Notes: generated from the sequence alone by a model not told the origin. A stretch of 64,000 nt of DNA from CAZJBS01 sp964544475 (GCA_964544475.1 CAZJBS010000017.1:10745-74744); one strand, 5' to 3'; positions 50,509 through 59,616 are shown, numbered from the stretch's first letter. A program made the numbers and translations.

Positions 50509-51477
50509 TTACCGGATCACCGTGCCGATGCGTTTCCAATTGACACGGGTCACGTTGAGCGTGCTGAAGAGTTTGAGGACATAATTGGTCTGTTTGGCGG
50601 CTTCGACATTGGACCAGTATATCAGAAGACCTTCACCGGCGATATGGTCGCGAGGCACCGGACCCCAGTACCGGCTGTCGAGACTGTTGTCCCGGTTGTC
50701 GCCCATCATGAAGTAATAATTCTGACCGACCGTGTACGTGTCCGTTTTCTGCCCGTCCACGTAAAAGCCGTCATATCGGGCCTCGAACGATTGATGATCC
50801 CGCAAGGCGAGATACTGGATGAGTTCGCGGTTTGCGTTGGTGATGGTGAGGCGGTCCCCGGCGCCGGGAATCTTGAACGGACCAAAGTTATCACCATTGC
50901 CCATGCTGCGGGGGAAGACGGCCCCATCGCTGCCACGCAACATGTTTTCATCGAAATGAATACCCTTGCGCGGGAAAGCATCCAGGAAGCGGACGCTGTC
51001 GACGTAAAGTTCTTTGTTGCGGATCTCAACCGTCTGCCCTGCGACCGCCACGCATCGTTTGATATAATCGAGACCCTTCTGGCTCGGCATCTTTTCGGGA
51101 TGCGGAAAACGGAACACCAGCACGTCACCCTGCCGCGGCTCCTTGAATGAGGGCAGACGGAAACGCGGCAATTGAATATCGGTGAAAGGAATGTTCTCCG
51201 GCGATTGCGCGCCATACACAAATTTGTTGACAAAAATAAAATCGCCGACCATCAGCGTATTTTCCATGGAACTTGTCGGAATCGTAAAAGCCTGCAGCAC
51301 GAACGTCTGGACGATATAAAAAATGCCGAGGGTCCATGCGAGTGATTTCACATTTTCGATGAAACGTTCTTTGAACGGCTTCTTCTCTTCTTTTTGGCGG
51401 GCTTTGACCTGTTCAACCTTGGTCGTCCGAGGGGAAGGTTTTTTCACGTTTTTTTTGGAAACAGCCATGGGTCGCAT
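50509..51477 (-). CDS. lepB: Signal peptidase I (first of tandem pair)
   Basis: 322 aa. Lysine-rich cytosolic tail, TM helix (LAWTLGIFYIVQTFVLQAF), catalytic serine in TIPTSSMENTLMVGD and lysine in GLDYIKRCVA; box E is MMGDNRDNSLDSRYWG. A ~60-residue insertion between box D and box E (RGSDGAVFPRSMGNG, then LTITNANRELIQYL) distinguishes it from the neighbour. The start may be ATG 51477 or 51468; neither has a strong Shine-Dalgarno. Two full-length copies in tandem suggest gene duplication and substrate specialisation. Confidence 0.95.
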   Translation of the reverse strand: MRPMAVSKKNVKKPSPRTTKVEQVKARQKEEKKPFKERFIENVKSLAWTLGIFYIVQTFVLQAFTIPTSSMENTLMVGDFIFVNKFVYGAQSPENIPFTDIQLPRFRLPSFKEPRQGDVLVFRFPHPEKMPSQKGLDYIKRCVAVAGQTVEIRNKELYVDSVRFLDAFPRKGIHFDENMLRGSDGAVFPRSMGNGDNFGPFKIPGAGDRLTITNANRELIQYLALRDHQSFEARYDGFYVDGQKTDTYTVGQNYYFMMGDNRDNSLDSRYWGPVPRDHIAGEGLLIYWSNVEAAKQTNYVLKLFSTLNVTRVNWKRIGTVIR

Positions 51478-51500
51478 TCTGAATGTGGTGGAATTGGATT

Positions 51501-51986
51501 CTATTTTTGGTCAGCCAGTTTGGCATGGAGACGCGCCATCACGGACGGCGAAACAAACGCCGCGATGTCCCCTCCGAACGTGGCGACCTCTTTGACAATC
51601 GTCGAATTCAGGTACGTGTATTTTTCGCCCGGCATAAGAACGACGGTGACCAGTTGGCTATGGAGGCGACGATTGACGTGCGCCATTTGAAGCTCATATT
51701 CAAAATCCGATACGGCCCGAAGACCCCGGATCAGGGCCTGCGCGCCGGCCTGCCTGGCGAAGTCGACGACGAGTCCGTCGAAACTCTCGCACGTGACGTT
51801 CGCGAGGTGTGTGGTGACCTCGCGGATCATGGCCACGCGTTCCTCCGCCGTGAAGAGCGGCGTTTTTTTCGGGTTGCGAGCCACGGTAACGACGACCCGG
51901 CCGAATATCGCAGCGGCCCGTTCGATGATGTCGAGATGGCCGAGAGTGACGGGATCAAACGTTCCTGGGTAGATGGCGGTTTTCAT
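51501..51986 (-). CDS. coaD: Phosphopantetheine adenylyltransferase
   Basis: 161 aa. Converts 4'-phosphopantetheine and ATP to dephospho-CoA. Signatures: AIYPGTFDPVTLGHLDIIER (TxGHxD), RGLRAVSDFEYELQMAHVNR, and YTYLNSTIVKEVATFGGD. The ATG at 51986 gives the usual start MKTAIYPGTFDP. It follows rsmD with a 35-bp gap; the rsmD-coaD order is common in bacteria. Confidence 0.97.
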   Translation of the reverse strand: MKTAIYPGTFDPVTLGHLDIIERAAAIFGRVVVTVARNPKKTPLFTAEERVAMIREVTTHLANVTCESFDGLVVDFARQAGAQALIRGLRAVSDFEYELQMAHVNRRLHSQLVTVVLMPGEKYTYLNSTIVKEVATFGGDIAAFVSPSVMARLHAKLADQK

Positions 51987-52021
51987 AGGTCTCTCTTGAT
52001 ACGCGTAAGGGTCGCCGATGT

Positions 52022-52579
52022 TCACCTTTTTTGGAACACCGTCACCAGGGTCTGTCCCCAGGTGCGCCGCCGGTGCAGTGTCAGTTCCGGATGACGTCCG
52101 GCTGCCTCGAACGTTTCGTCCGGACCGGACTCATACATCACTACACCGTGGTCGGCAAGATACCCGTTTGCACAAAGCTTATCAATGACAAAATCCCCGA
52201 GACGGGCCTCGTACGGCGGATCGGCAAAAACCACGTCAAACGGCGAGGACGCCGTCCGGTTCAAAAAGTCCTCGACATTGGCGACGACAATGGTGGCGCC
52301 CGGCGTCAGACGCGTCTTTTCCAGATTCGACGTCAGCAGACGGACCGCTTCCGGGTGATTCTCCACAAACGTGACGCCCCGCGCGCCGCGGCTGAGGGCT
52401 TCGATGCCAAGGCTGCCCGTACCGGCAAAAAGATCACACACCGTCGCGACCGACAGGTCAATCAAATTGGCGAGCATGTTGAACATGGATTCCTTGACCT
52501 GGTCTTTGGTGGGCCGGATGGAAGAGGTGTCGAAGGACCGGAGCACCATGCCCCGGCACTGGCCGGCGATGACGCGCAT
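52022..52579 (-). CDS. rsmD: 16S rRNA (guanine(966)-N(2))-methyltransferase
   Basis: 185 aa. Methylates G966 of 16S rRNA with SAM. Signatures: MRVIAGQCRGMVLRSFDTSS, RPTKDQVKESMFNMLAN, VCDLFAGTGSLGIEALSRGA (SAM-binding), and the catalytic FDVVFADPPYEARL. Located 35 bp before coaD. The preceding gene is the PilN-like gene. Confidence 0.96.
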   Translation of the reverse strand: MRVIAGQCRGMVLRSFDTSSIRPTKDQVKESMFNMLANLIDLSVATVCDLFAGTGSLGIEALSRGARGVTFVENHPEAVRLLTSNLEKTRLTPGATIVVANVEDFLNRTASSPFDVVFADPPYEARLGDFVIDKLCANGYLADHGVVMYESGPDETFEAAGRHPELTLHRRRTWGQTLVTVFQKR

Positions 52580-52588
52580 GAGTTCGAT

Positions 52589-53563
52589 TTACCGGGCGGA
52601 CGAATCGGCCGATGCGGCATCGGCCGCAACGGGCATCAGGACGTTAAAGTCGAATTCAATGACATCCGGTTTGCGGCGTTTGTCTTTGGGATCGCCATAG
52701 GTGATGCCGTACTTCAATTCCTCAATATTCAGCGAAAGGGCATTCAACTGGCGGAGGAATTTCAGGAAATCCTGTGACGAACCCTCCAATCGCATGCCAA
52801 TCCGGTGCTTGTTCATGACGACCCCCTTGGTCACTTTCATTTCGTCCTGTTCCGAAGTCTTGAGCGCATTCTTGGCGGCGAGTTCGGAGATTGTTTTTTT
52901 CATCTTGTCGATGTCGACGAAACGCGTGGCGACGGTCACCGTATCCCCTTCCGCCTGCGCAGGAACGCGCACGCTGCCCGCGGCGACACTGAAGAAGCGG
53001 TAACCGGGCAATGTCCGGTTGGGTCGTGGTTCTTCCGGGCTGATAATCTCGATGGACCCCAGCCCATAGGCGGTCTTCGTGAAATCCTTGATCTCCTTGG
53101 CGTTCTTGGCGTACAAGTGCAGTTCGAAATCATTGCCTTCGAGAAGCAACAAGGCGATCCGGGGATTTTTTGGATTGGCCGATCGGGCCAGCGAATCCAA
53201 CTTATGGAGAAACCGAAAATCCCGGGACTGAATACGGATCGTATTCAACATGTAGAGTTGGCGCACCTTGGTCCGCCGTTCCTCTTCAACCTGCGCCGCG
53301 GTGGGTTCCGTCGTCTCAGGCGCCAGAATATTCAGCGGTCCGGTGTACTGTTCCAAATACGCGACCACGCGGTAGCGATTCATATAGACAGCCAGCAATC
53401 CCGCAATGAGGGCGAGGAACAGAATGGTCATGATCAGGACCATTCGCGAGCTCTTCCTGGCCTCCGAAGCGACGGTGCGATCGGACACCAGCATGGTTTC
53501 TCCCGTGCGCTCATGGGCCAACGGTGTGCTCAACTGGTTGTGCAGAAGGTTGATCTTGATCAT
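52589..53563 (-). CDS. PilN-like type IV pilus/secretion assembly protein
   Basis: 324 aa. The start MIKINLLHNQ is the classic PilN/GspL-C opening. One TM helix follows (MVLIMTILFLALIAGLLAVYM), then a coiled-coil/periplasmic part from about 90 that resembles a fused PilN-PilO-type fold. It follows pilM-like by 10 bp. PilN and PilM together link the inner-membrane platform to the ATPase in pili or type II secretion. The C-terminal half is poorly conserved, so the assignment rests on start motif and gene order. Confidence 0.7.
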   Translation of the reverse strand: MIKINLLHNQLSTPLAHERTGETMLVSDRTVASEARKSSRMVLIMTILFLALIAGLLAVYMNRYRVVAYLEQYTGPLNILAPETTEPTAAQVEEERRTKVRQLYMLNTIRIQSRDFRFLHKLDSLARSANPKNPRIALLLLEGNDFELHLYAKNAKEIKDFTKTAYGLGSIEIISPEEPRPNRTLPGYRFFSVAAGSVRVPAQAEGDTVTVATRFVDIDKMKKTISELAAKNALKTSEQDEMKVTKGVVMNKHRIGMRLEGSSQDFLKFLRQLNALSLNIEELKYGITYGDPKDKRRKPDVIEFDFNVLMPVAADAASADSSAR

Positions 53564-53573
53564 GGGGTTTCCG

Positions 53574-54617
53574 TCAGTTCAGTAGTTTGAGGGCGGCGCC
53601 GATGCATTCGGCATACATGGAATAATCCGCAGGCGGGGTGGTCGCCTTTTTTTCATTCGCCGCGTCGCCGGAATCCGGCTCTTCTTTGGGCAGATATTCG
53701 TCGGCCAACCGGACCTGGATCAGCGGATCAATCACCTCGGCACGAAAACGGCTTTCGACGAACGGAATGGCCGCCACGGCCAAGGCATTGCACAGAATGA
53801 CCCGGCCAACCCTTGCGGTCGCTCCGTTTTCGCGGTTGTAATCCTGGATCATGAAATCCAGATGCTGGCTCAACAAGGCGCCGGCCTTTTGAGGCGTCAC
53901 TTTGCCGGACACGGGAAACTGGTAGACAAACCGGATGTCAAAATCCTGGCACAGAAGAACCGTGCTGATACCGCTCTTGATTTCGACCAATGCCGTGAAA
54001 GCGTCGTGCAGTTTTTCGTAGTTGGTCTCATACGTGGCATGCGCGCACAGAATATCGACATCCACGCAGGACAACTCGATTTTGCTTTTGTCGAGCACCG
54101 TCTTCAGCGTGTCCACAATCCGGCGGCGTACGCCGATCAGCAGCATCGTGGAAGGTTCGGTCAGGGCGCTGGTGTTGATGACATACTGATCCGTGCCGTC
54201 AACGACGTGCTGGCTGAATTCCCAGGTAATGAAATCCTCAAATTCACTGTCGGTATACCCTTCGTCGCTCACCGCCTTTTGCAGCGTCACGAGATGGGTG
54301 TTCAAACTGAGGTTCATCCGTTTGGCCCGTATGTTATTGTCGACCAGGCACCCGTTCAGGTAGGCGTTGAGGTCGCGCACATTTTTTTCGACGCCTTCGA
54401 CGCCCGATCCGAACTTCATGTTGGTCGGGATGACGCCGAATTTCCGAACGATGGTTGCCCCGTCGGATTTGATCAATTCGGCAAAATAGACGTTTTGCTG
54501 GCTGAAGCTGATACCGAGAGCCGATGTTTGGTACTGTTGTTTGCGCTGCTCGAAATCCTTTTCGAGGATTTCGTCAGTGGACTTCCGCCGCTCGTTGTCT
54601 TCCACAAACGTTGTCAT
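53574..54617 (-). CDS. PilM-like actin-fold protein
   Basis: 347 aa, cytosolic, no TM helix. A long N-terminal arm, then a split actin/FtsA-type fold: ALGISFSQQNVYFAELIKSD, RMNLSLNTHLVTLQKAVSDE, ELSCVDVDILCAHATYE, FTALVEIKSGISTVLLCQ, and an acidic/proline tail. It resembles PilM, which binds the N-terminal peptide of PilN. It sits directly upstream of the PilN-like gene, which supports the assignment. Weak similarity, so identification is moderate. Confidence 0.65.
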   Translation of the reverse strand: MTTFVEDNERRKSTDEILEKDFEQRKQQYQTSALGISFSQQNVYFAELIKSDGATIVRKFGVIPTNMKFGSGVEGVEKNVRDLNAYLNGCLVDNNIRAKRMNLSLNTHLVTLQKAVSDEGYTDSEFEDFITWEFSQHVVDGTDQYVINTSALTEPSTMLLIGVRRRIVDTLKTVLDKSKIELSCVDVDILCAHATYETNYEKLHDAFTALVEIKSGISTVLLCQDFDIRFVYQFPVSGKVTPQKAGALLSQHLDFMIQDYNRENGATARVGRVILCNALAVAAIPFVESRFRAEVIDPLIQVRLADEYLPKEEPDSGDAANEKKATTPPADYSMYAECIGAALKLLN

Positions 54618-54635
54618 CGTATTCCGTTTCTGCGG

Positions 54636-55205
54636 TTATCGGGCCAGTTCGGCTTTCTCATCCCAGAGGATTTCACCGTCCATCACGGCGCCGATCACTT
54701 TGTTTTCATCGTCATTGGAAGAGGGTTTGATATGGAAAGTTCGCCGTCCGGCCTTGGTGCTTAGTTCGAGCAGGAAGGGCGATCCCGTCAACGGATTGGT
54801 GATCAACGAGTCCAGATATTTCGCCTTGAAATCCTTCAGCGACAGCGGTTCCACATCCGGACGATATTCATCAAACCGCATGTACGCGTTCTTCAATGGC
54901 GCAAACACGGAATCGGGCACGAACATCCGGTCGGCGGTGCGGGCGAATTCCTCGAGCTTGGTGAAATCCGTGGCGTATACGGTGTCGACGGACAGGTACG
55001 CGTATTCGAGATGGAACAGCACTTTCATTTTGGCTCGCGCCAGCCGGGTGACCCGTTCGCGTTGTTCCCGGTGTTGCTGGGGCACAACCAGCGACCAGAT
55101 CAGGACGCCAACCATGATGACGATGCCGATTTCGAGTCCGATGTGGCCTTTGGACTGGATACCGAGTTCTTTTTTCGCTTTGGATTCGCCTTGTTCTTCT
55201 GCCAT
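54636..55205 (-). CDS. Single-TM hypothetical protein in the PilM/PilN cluster
   Basis: 189 aa from ATG 55205 with GGAG 6 bases upstream. A charged cytosolic segment of about 27 residues, a TM helix (HIGLEIGIVIMVGVLIWSLVV), then a coiled/helical periplasmic region of about 130 aa with NPLTGSPFLLEL near the end. The size and topology resemble a pseudopilin without the prepilin GFxxxE motif, or a PilP/PilO-like accessory. Function is inferred only from its place 18 bp upstream of pilM-like. Confidence 0.6.
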   Translation of the reverse strand: MAEEQGESKAKKELGIQSKGHIGLEIGIVIMVGVLIWSLVVPQQHREQRERVTRLARAKMKVLFHLEYAYLSVDTVYATDFTKLEEFARTADRMFVPDSVFAPLKNAYMRFDEYRPDVEPLSLKDFKAKYLDSLITNPLTGSPFLLELSTKAGRRTFHIKPSSNDDENKVIGAVMDGEILWDEKAELAR

Positions 55206-55235
55206 GATGATCTCCGCTAGTCTTGGTTTGGCCAA

Positions 55236-55811
55236 CTACTTAATGTCAACAAAAGGTTTAATTTTTTCAAACATTTTCTTGCCGATGCCTTTGACCCGCC
55301 GCAGATCCCCGATGGTACGAAACGGGCCGTTTTGGTTGCGATATTCGACGATCCGTTGCGCCAGTTTTGGTCCGATGCCCGGCAGGCTGGCCAGAAGTTC
55401 CGGGCCTGCCTCGTTGATATTGACGATGGTGACCGGGTCATCGTCGATACGCTGGACCAGGTCACGCACGGCACCGGGCGGCGCGTTGGCGATCAGCAGG
55501 GCGGCCAGCGAGTCGGCCTGTCGCCGCCACACGGCGGGTTCCACCGAGTCGCCCATCAGGACGGCCATCAACGAGTCCCGGCGGCTTTCTGACAAGGTCG
55601 AATCGTCCAATCGCAAAACCGCTTCCCGAAACGATTCCGATGAAAACGTGGCGGCAGGCGGCTTGGGTGATTCACACGATCGGACATAGGACACGGTCGC
55701 GCCCACCAGGCCTGTCGCAACCAAAAGGCCCATCGCATGAGCCTCGGGCCTGGTCAATCCAAGGACCGACAGGACCGCATACCATTTTTCAAACCACTTT
55801 TTTCCCCGCAT
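55236..55811 (-). CDS. ComEA-like helix-hairpin-helix protein
   Basis: 191 aa. One TM helix near the N-terminus (GLLVATGLVGATVSYVRS), a roughly 75-residue linker, then a C-terminal double HhH DNA-binding domain: INEAGPELLASLPGIGPKLAQRI and TIGDLRRVKGIGKKMFEKIK. ComEA binds incoming DNA in natural transformation. The domain is complete. It lies just upstream of the pilM-like cluster, suggesting linked pilus and DNA-uptake functions. Confidence 0.88.
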   Translation of the reverse strand: MRGKKWFEKWYAVLSVLGLTRPEAHAMGLLVATGLVGATVSYVRSCESPKPPAATFSSESFREAVLRLDDSTLSESRRDSLMAVLMGDSVEPAVWRRQADSLAALLIANAPPGAVRDLVQRIDDDPVTIVNINEAGPELLASLPGIGPKLAQRIVEYRNQNGPFRTIGDLRRVKGIGKKMFEKIKPFVDIK

Positions 55812-55855
55812 GGACCAAAACCAGGGCCGCGCGCCCTGTCTCCCTCAATCTGGTT

Positions 55856-56992
55856 TCATGAATGGCCGAACGCTTCCTTGACTTTCCGGAAGAAACTTTT
55901 TTCCTCATCCCGATTGGGCTTGAAATTGGGACTGTGCAACAGATCGCGAAGTGTTTTCTTTTCGTAGTCGCTGACCCGCGTCGGCGTGTATACAAAAATG
56001 CGGACCAGTTGATCGCCGGCGCCGCCCCCATTGAGGTGGGGAATGCCTTTGCCACGCATCCGCAGGATTTTGCCGGATTGGGTTCCGGCCGGCAGAGTCA
56101 GGACGGCTCGGCCCGTCAGCGTGGGCACTTCGATGTCGTCGCCGAGCACGGCTTGCGGAAAACTGATGCTCACATCGAGCAGGACATCATCGCCATGCCG
56201 CTGGAAAACGTCGTCCTCTTTTTCCTCGATGATCACGAAAACGTCGCCGGCGTCCCCGCCGCGCGGGCCGGCATGACCCTGACCGCGAATCGGAATGTAG
56301 TTTCCGGTCGTCACGCCCGGCGGCACTTTCACGTTGATGGTCGTTTCCGCCTGGGCCACGCCTTCGCCATAACACGTCGGACAGGGCTTGGAGACCACGG
56401 AGCCTTCGCCATTGCAATTGCGGCAGGCGGTGATATTGACAAACTGCCCGAAGACGGAACGGGAAACCTGTTTGACCTGACCGCTGCCGCCGCACACCGA
56501 GCACGTCTGGCGTGAACTGCCCGGCGCCGAACCCGTGCCGTGACACGTGTCGCAGGCCTTGCGCCGTTTCAGTTTGATCTTCTTCGACACTCCTTCGGCA
56601 ATTTCCTGCAACGTCAGACGGAGTTTGATCTCAATGTCGGCGCCCTTTTGCGGTCCGGTGCGGCGCGAACCGCCACCTCCGCCAAAAATATCGCCGAATC
56701 CGAACCCCTGAAAAATATCACTGAAATGGGAGAAAATGTCGTTGACGTCCGTGAATCCCTGCTGACCTCGCAGGCCTTCATGCCCGAAACGGTCATAGTT
56801 GGCGCGCTTTTCCGTATCGCTCAGAACGGCGTACGCCTCGGCGATTTCCTTGAATTTTTCCTCGGCGACCTTGTCACCCGGATTGCGGTCCGGATGATAC
56901 TGCATGGCGAGTTTGCGGTAGGACTTCTTAATATCCTCCTCCGACGCACTCCTGCCGACTCCAAGAACTTCGTAGTAATCCCGTTTTGCCAT
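55856..56992 (-). CDS. dnaJ: Chaperone protein DnaJ
   Basis: 378 aa. J domain (DYYEVLGVGRSASEEDIKKS, HPD in AMQYHPDRNPGD), G/F-rich segment (FGGGGGSRRTG), four-cysteine-repeat zinc domain (CDTCHGTGS, CSVCGGSG, CRNCNGEG, CPTCYGEG) and C-terminal substrate-binding domains. Co-chaperone of DnaK. ATG 56992 is used to give the normal N-terminus. dnaK and grpE are not adjacent. The 146-bp upstream region to zwf contains no evident CIRCE-type repeat. Confidence 0.98.
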   Translation of the reverse strand: MAKRDYYEVLGVGRSASEEDIKKSYRKLAMQYHPDRNPGDKVAEEKFKEIAEAYAVLSDTEKRANYDRFGHEGLRGQQGFTDVNDIFSHFSDIFQGFGFGDIFGGGGGSRRTGPQKGADIEIKLRLTLQEIAEGVSKKIKLKRRKACDTCHGTGSAPGSSRQTCSVCGGSGQVKQVSRSVFGQFVNITACRNCNGEGSVVSKPCPTCYGEGVAQAETTINVKVPPGVTTGNYIPIRGQGHAGPRGGDAGDVFVIIEEKEDDVFQRHGDDVLLDVSISFPQAVLGDDIEVPTLTGRAVLTLPAGTQSGKILRMRGKGIPHLNGGGAGDQLVRIFVYTPTRVSDYEKKTLRDLLHSPNFKPNRDEEKSFFRKVKEAFGHS

Positions 56993-57138
56993 GTTTCTTA
57001 AATACTTATATAAAAAGCGGAGCAATATAGGAAGCGGGGTTCTGTGAATCAACAGAATTGTGGGCGGCCTCCAACCTGAAAGAAAACCTGCCTGTTTGTA
57101 CGGGACAAACCGACGTTGACTCACGGAGCCTCAAGGGC

Positions 57139-58677
57139 TCACGTCCGCCAACGCCGGCCATCGCGAAGCAAAAGATTTTCGGAATCGATCGGACCCCACG
57201 TACCGGCGGGGTAATTCGGAAAAGCCCTGGGTTTGGTCTTCTTCCAGTGATTGAGAATGGGCATGACGAGCCACCACGCCACTTCCACCATGTCTTTTCG
57301 CATGAAAAGCGTCGCATCGCCGCGCATGCAGTCCAGAATCAGGCGCTGGTAGGCCTCGGCGATTTCGGCGTTGAACGCCTCGTGATAGGCAAAATGCATG
57401 TCAACCGACTGCAATTGCATCGTCGGACCCGGCACTTTCGCCTCGAAGCTCATGGTGATGCTCTCGTCCGGCTGGATTTGCAGGACGAGTACGTTGGGCG
57501 CGATTTCCTCGGCTTCCATCTGTTTGGCAAACATCAGATGCGGCGTCCGCTTGAAGAAGATGGCGATTTCGCTGTCGCGCCTCGGCAATCGTTTGCCGGT
57601 GCGGATGTAAAACGGCACGTCGGCCCAGCGCCAATTGTCGATGAAAAGTTTCGCCGCCACAAACGTTTCCGTGGCCGATTCGGGATTGACTTTGTGTTCC
57701 TGCCGGTACCCGGCCACCATTTCGTTGTGAACGACGCCGGCGGCGTACTGGCCGCGGATGATGAATTTGTCGACGTCCTCTTCCCTGATCGGCCGCACGG
57801 CGCGAAGGACTTTCATCCGCTCGTCGCGCACGGCATTGGCGTCAAAGGTCGACGGCGGTTCCATCGCCACGAGACCCAGCACCTGCAGGACGTGATTCTG
57901 AATCATGTCCCGCATCGCGCCGGATTCCTCGTAGTACCCGCCGCGGTCCTCCACGCCGAGACTCTCGGCCACCGTGATCTGGACGTGATCGATGTAGTTG
58001 CGGTTCCACAACGGTTCGAAAATACCGTTGGCGAAACGAAACGCCATGATATTCTGCACGGTTTCCTTGCCGAGGTAATGGTCGATGCGGTACACCTGCC
58101 ATTCCTCAAACGCCTTGCCGATTTCGGCATTCAGAATCCGGGCCGAATCCAGATCACGTCCGAAGGGCTTTTCGATGATAAGACGGCGCCAATAGTCCGA
58201 CGACCTTACTTGTGACATGCCGTGTTGGGCCAGTTTTCCCACGATGAGCGGAAATACGCTTGGAGGAGTCGACAGATAATAAAGCCGGTTGTCGGTGCAC
58301 TGGCGCTCGGTGCAATGGGAAACCATCAACGTGTCCAGAGACAGATACAACGCGTCTTCATCGAATCCGCCACCGACAAAAAATACGCCCTCAATAAAAG
58401 CGTCGAGAATCGACTGGTTGACGTCGCCGGCTTTTGCAAAATTGATCAACGCGTCGGTCACGAACTTCCGGTATTCCTCAACGGTCATCACCGGCTTACC
58501 GCATCCGATGATGGTGACCCCCTCCGGCAACAGGCCTTCGCGAAACGAGGCAAACAACGCCGGCAGGATCTTTCGTTTGGTCAGATCACCCGACCCGCCG
58601 AAAATGACAATCGCACACGTGCCGGCACGGGCATCCGCGCCAACCGTACGTAACGCTTCCGCTGAATTCACAGCCAT
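57139..58677 (-). CDS. zwf: Glucose-6-phosphate 1-dehydrogenase
   Basis: 512 aa. First enzyme of the oxidative pentose phosphate pathway. NADP-binding start AIVIFGGSGDLTKRKILPAL, the active-site RIDHYLGKE (catalytic His), KPFGRDLDSARILN, and the family signature around FRFANGIFEPLWNRNYIDH. Good length. GGAGGAG precedes the ATG. pgl and gnd are not adjacent. Confidence 0.98.
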   Translation of the reverse strand: MAVNSAEALRTVGADARAGTCAIVIFGGSGDLTKRKILPALFASFREGLLPEGVTIIGCGKPVMTVEEYRKFVTDALINFAKAGDVNQSILDAFIEGVFFVGGGFDEDALYLSLDTLMVSHCTERQCTDNRLYYLSTPPSVFPLIVGKLAQHGMSQVRSSDYWRRLIIEKPFGRDLDSARILNAEIGKAFEEWQVYRIDHYLGKETVQNIMAFRFANGIFEPLWNRNYIDHVQITVAESLGVEDRGGYYEESGAMRDMIQNHVLQVLGLVAMEPPSTFDANAVRDERMKVLRAVRPIREEDVDKFIIRGQYAAGVVHNEMVAGYRQEHKVNPESATETFVAAKLFIDNWRWADVPFYIRTGKRLPRRDSEIAIFFKRTPHLMFAKQMEAEEIAPNVLVLQIQPDESITMSFEAKVPGPTMQLQSVDMHFAYHEAFNAEIAEAYQRLILDCMRGDATLFMRKDMVEVAWWLVMPILNHWKKTKPRAFPNYPAGTWGPIDSENLLLRDGRRWRT

Positions 58678-58710
58678 GAATACTCCTCCGAAAAAAATGT
58701 ATGTAACGCC

Positions 58711-59193
58711 TTATGGACGACGTTCAGGAACCCGGGTATACTTGCGAATCAGACGAACGCCCGCGTAGTTGAGGACGGTCGCCAAAACGGCGAAGAAACA
58801 CCATACAAATCCCAGAACCGCCGTCAGCGAAAATTCGCCCCGCCACAACCCATGGGACTTCCGGAATTGAAAGAACACCTGCCCGATGTAGCCATAGTCG
58901 GCCATCGTAAAAACGGTGAACACAAGAGCAGGTATTACAAAGACAAAACCGCGGCCGGTTTTGAAGTATTCGAGATTTGCCGGAATAAGCAGCATCGCCG
59001 AAAGGGCCGGTACCAAAACCGTCAGTATCGCGTTGTAGAACAAGAACGTGTCGAGAACCGTATCGAGTGTTTCGCCGGATGACAGGACGTCCAGATTGAG
59101 GTACACCCCGACCGACAGAATCGCCGTGGACAACCCCGCAAGGATATGGTAGACGTGATGAATTTTCACAAAGTCCGGAAGAAAAGCTGTCAC
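58711..59193 (-). CDS. Four-TM membrane protein, unknown
   Basis: 160 aa, four TM helices (VYHILAGLSTAILSVGVYLNL, LFYNAILTVLVPALSAMLLI, FVFVIPALVFTVFTMADYGY, FSLTAVLGFVWCFFAVLATV). Histidines near the N-terminus (KIHHVYHILAG) and arginines at the end. No family recognised. Lies 33 bp upstream of the zwf start on the same strand... and it ends where zwf's upstream region begins, so it could be the promoter-proximal partner of zwf. Confidence 0.75.
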   Translation of the reverse strand: MTAFLPDFVKIHHVYHILAGLSTAILSVGVYLNLDVLSSGETLDTVLDTFLFYNAILTVLVPALSAMLLIPANLEYFKTGRGFVFVIPALVFTVFTMADYGYIGQVFFQFRKSHGLWRGEFSLTAVLGFVWCFFAVLATVLNYAGVRLIRKYTRVPERRP

Positions 59194-59229
59194 GGATACC
59201 GCTCGGATACCCGTGACAACCTGGAGAAA

Positions 59230-59445
59230 TTACTGTTTGGCTTCCTTCTTCTCCTCGCAGCAGCCCATGGACATGGATGCCGTCTGGGCTTTGCTTTCTT
59301 CGGCCTTGCAACAGGCGTCATCTTTTTTCACATCCGTGGTCGTGGCCTGCGCTTCCGTGGCACAGCAATACCACGAATAGCCATAAAACGCGCCGCCAAT
59401 CGCCAGGATGGCCACCGCCGCGCCAATCAGGAGTCCTTTTTTCAT
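59230..59445 (-). CDS. Small membrane-anchored protein with three Cys-Cys pairs
   Basis: 71 aa. One N-terminal TM helix (GLLIGAAVAILAIGGAFYGY) then a hydrophilic tail with three CC pairs (WYCCATE, DACCKAEE, MGCCEEKK) and many Lys/Glu. The cysteine pairs could bind a metal such as copper, zinc or mercury, or form disulfides. Shine-Dalgarno GGAAC-type sequence precedes the ATG. Unknown family; the CC spacing is irregular. Confidence 0.7.
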   Translation of the reverse strand: MKKGLLIGAAVAILAIGGAFYGYSWYCCATEAQATTTDVKKDDACCKAEESKAQTASMSMGCCEEKKEAKQ

Positions 59446-59469
59446 GAGTCCGTTCCTTTCGGGTTTGAA

Positions 59470-59616
59470 TTAGATTCCGGCTAAAATAGGCTGGAATTCT
59501 GGTATTGTCAAGTCTTGCCATTTCAATGGCCATGCGAAGGCTTCGGATGCCCGGCCAATGGCACGATCCAGGCCGAGTACCGGCATGACCATCAGACCAA
59601 CTGCAACGAACACCAT
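59470..59616 (-). CDS. Candidate 48-aa membrane miniprotein
   Basis: ATG 59616 with GGGGA immediately upstream; a GTG at 59643 would add nine residues. Translation has one TM helix (MVFVAVGLMVMPVLGLDRAI) and an amphipathic tail (WQDLTIPEFQPILAGI). It lies 24 bp upstream of the Cys-pair protein, in the same direction. Too short to be certain. Confidence 0.4.
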   Translation of the reverse strand: MVFVAVGLMVMPVLGLDRAIGRASEAFAWPLKWQDLTIPEFQPILAGI

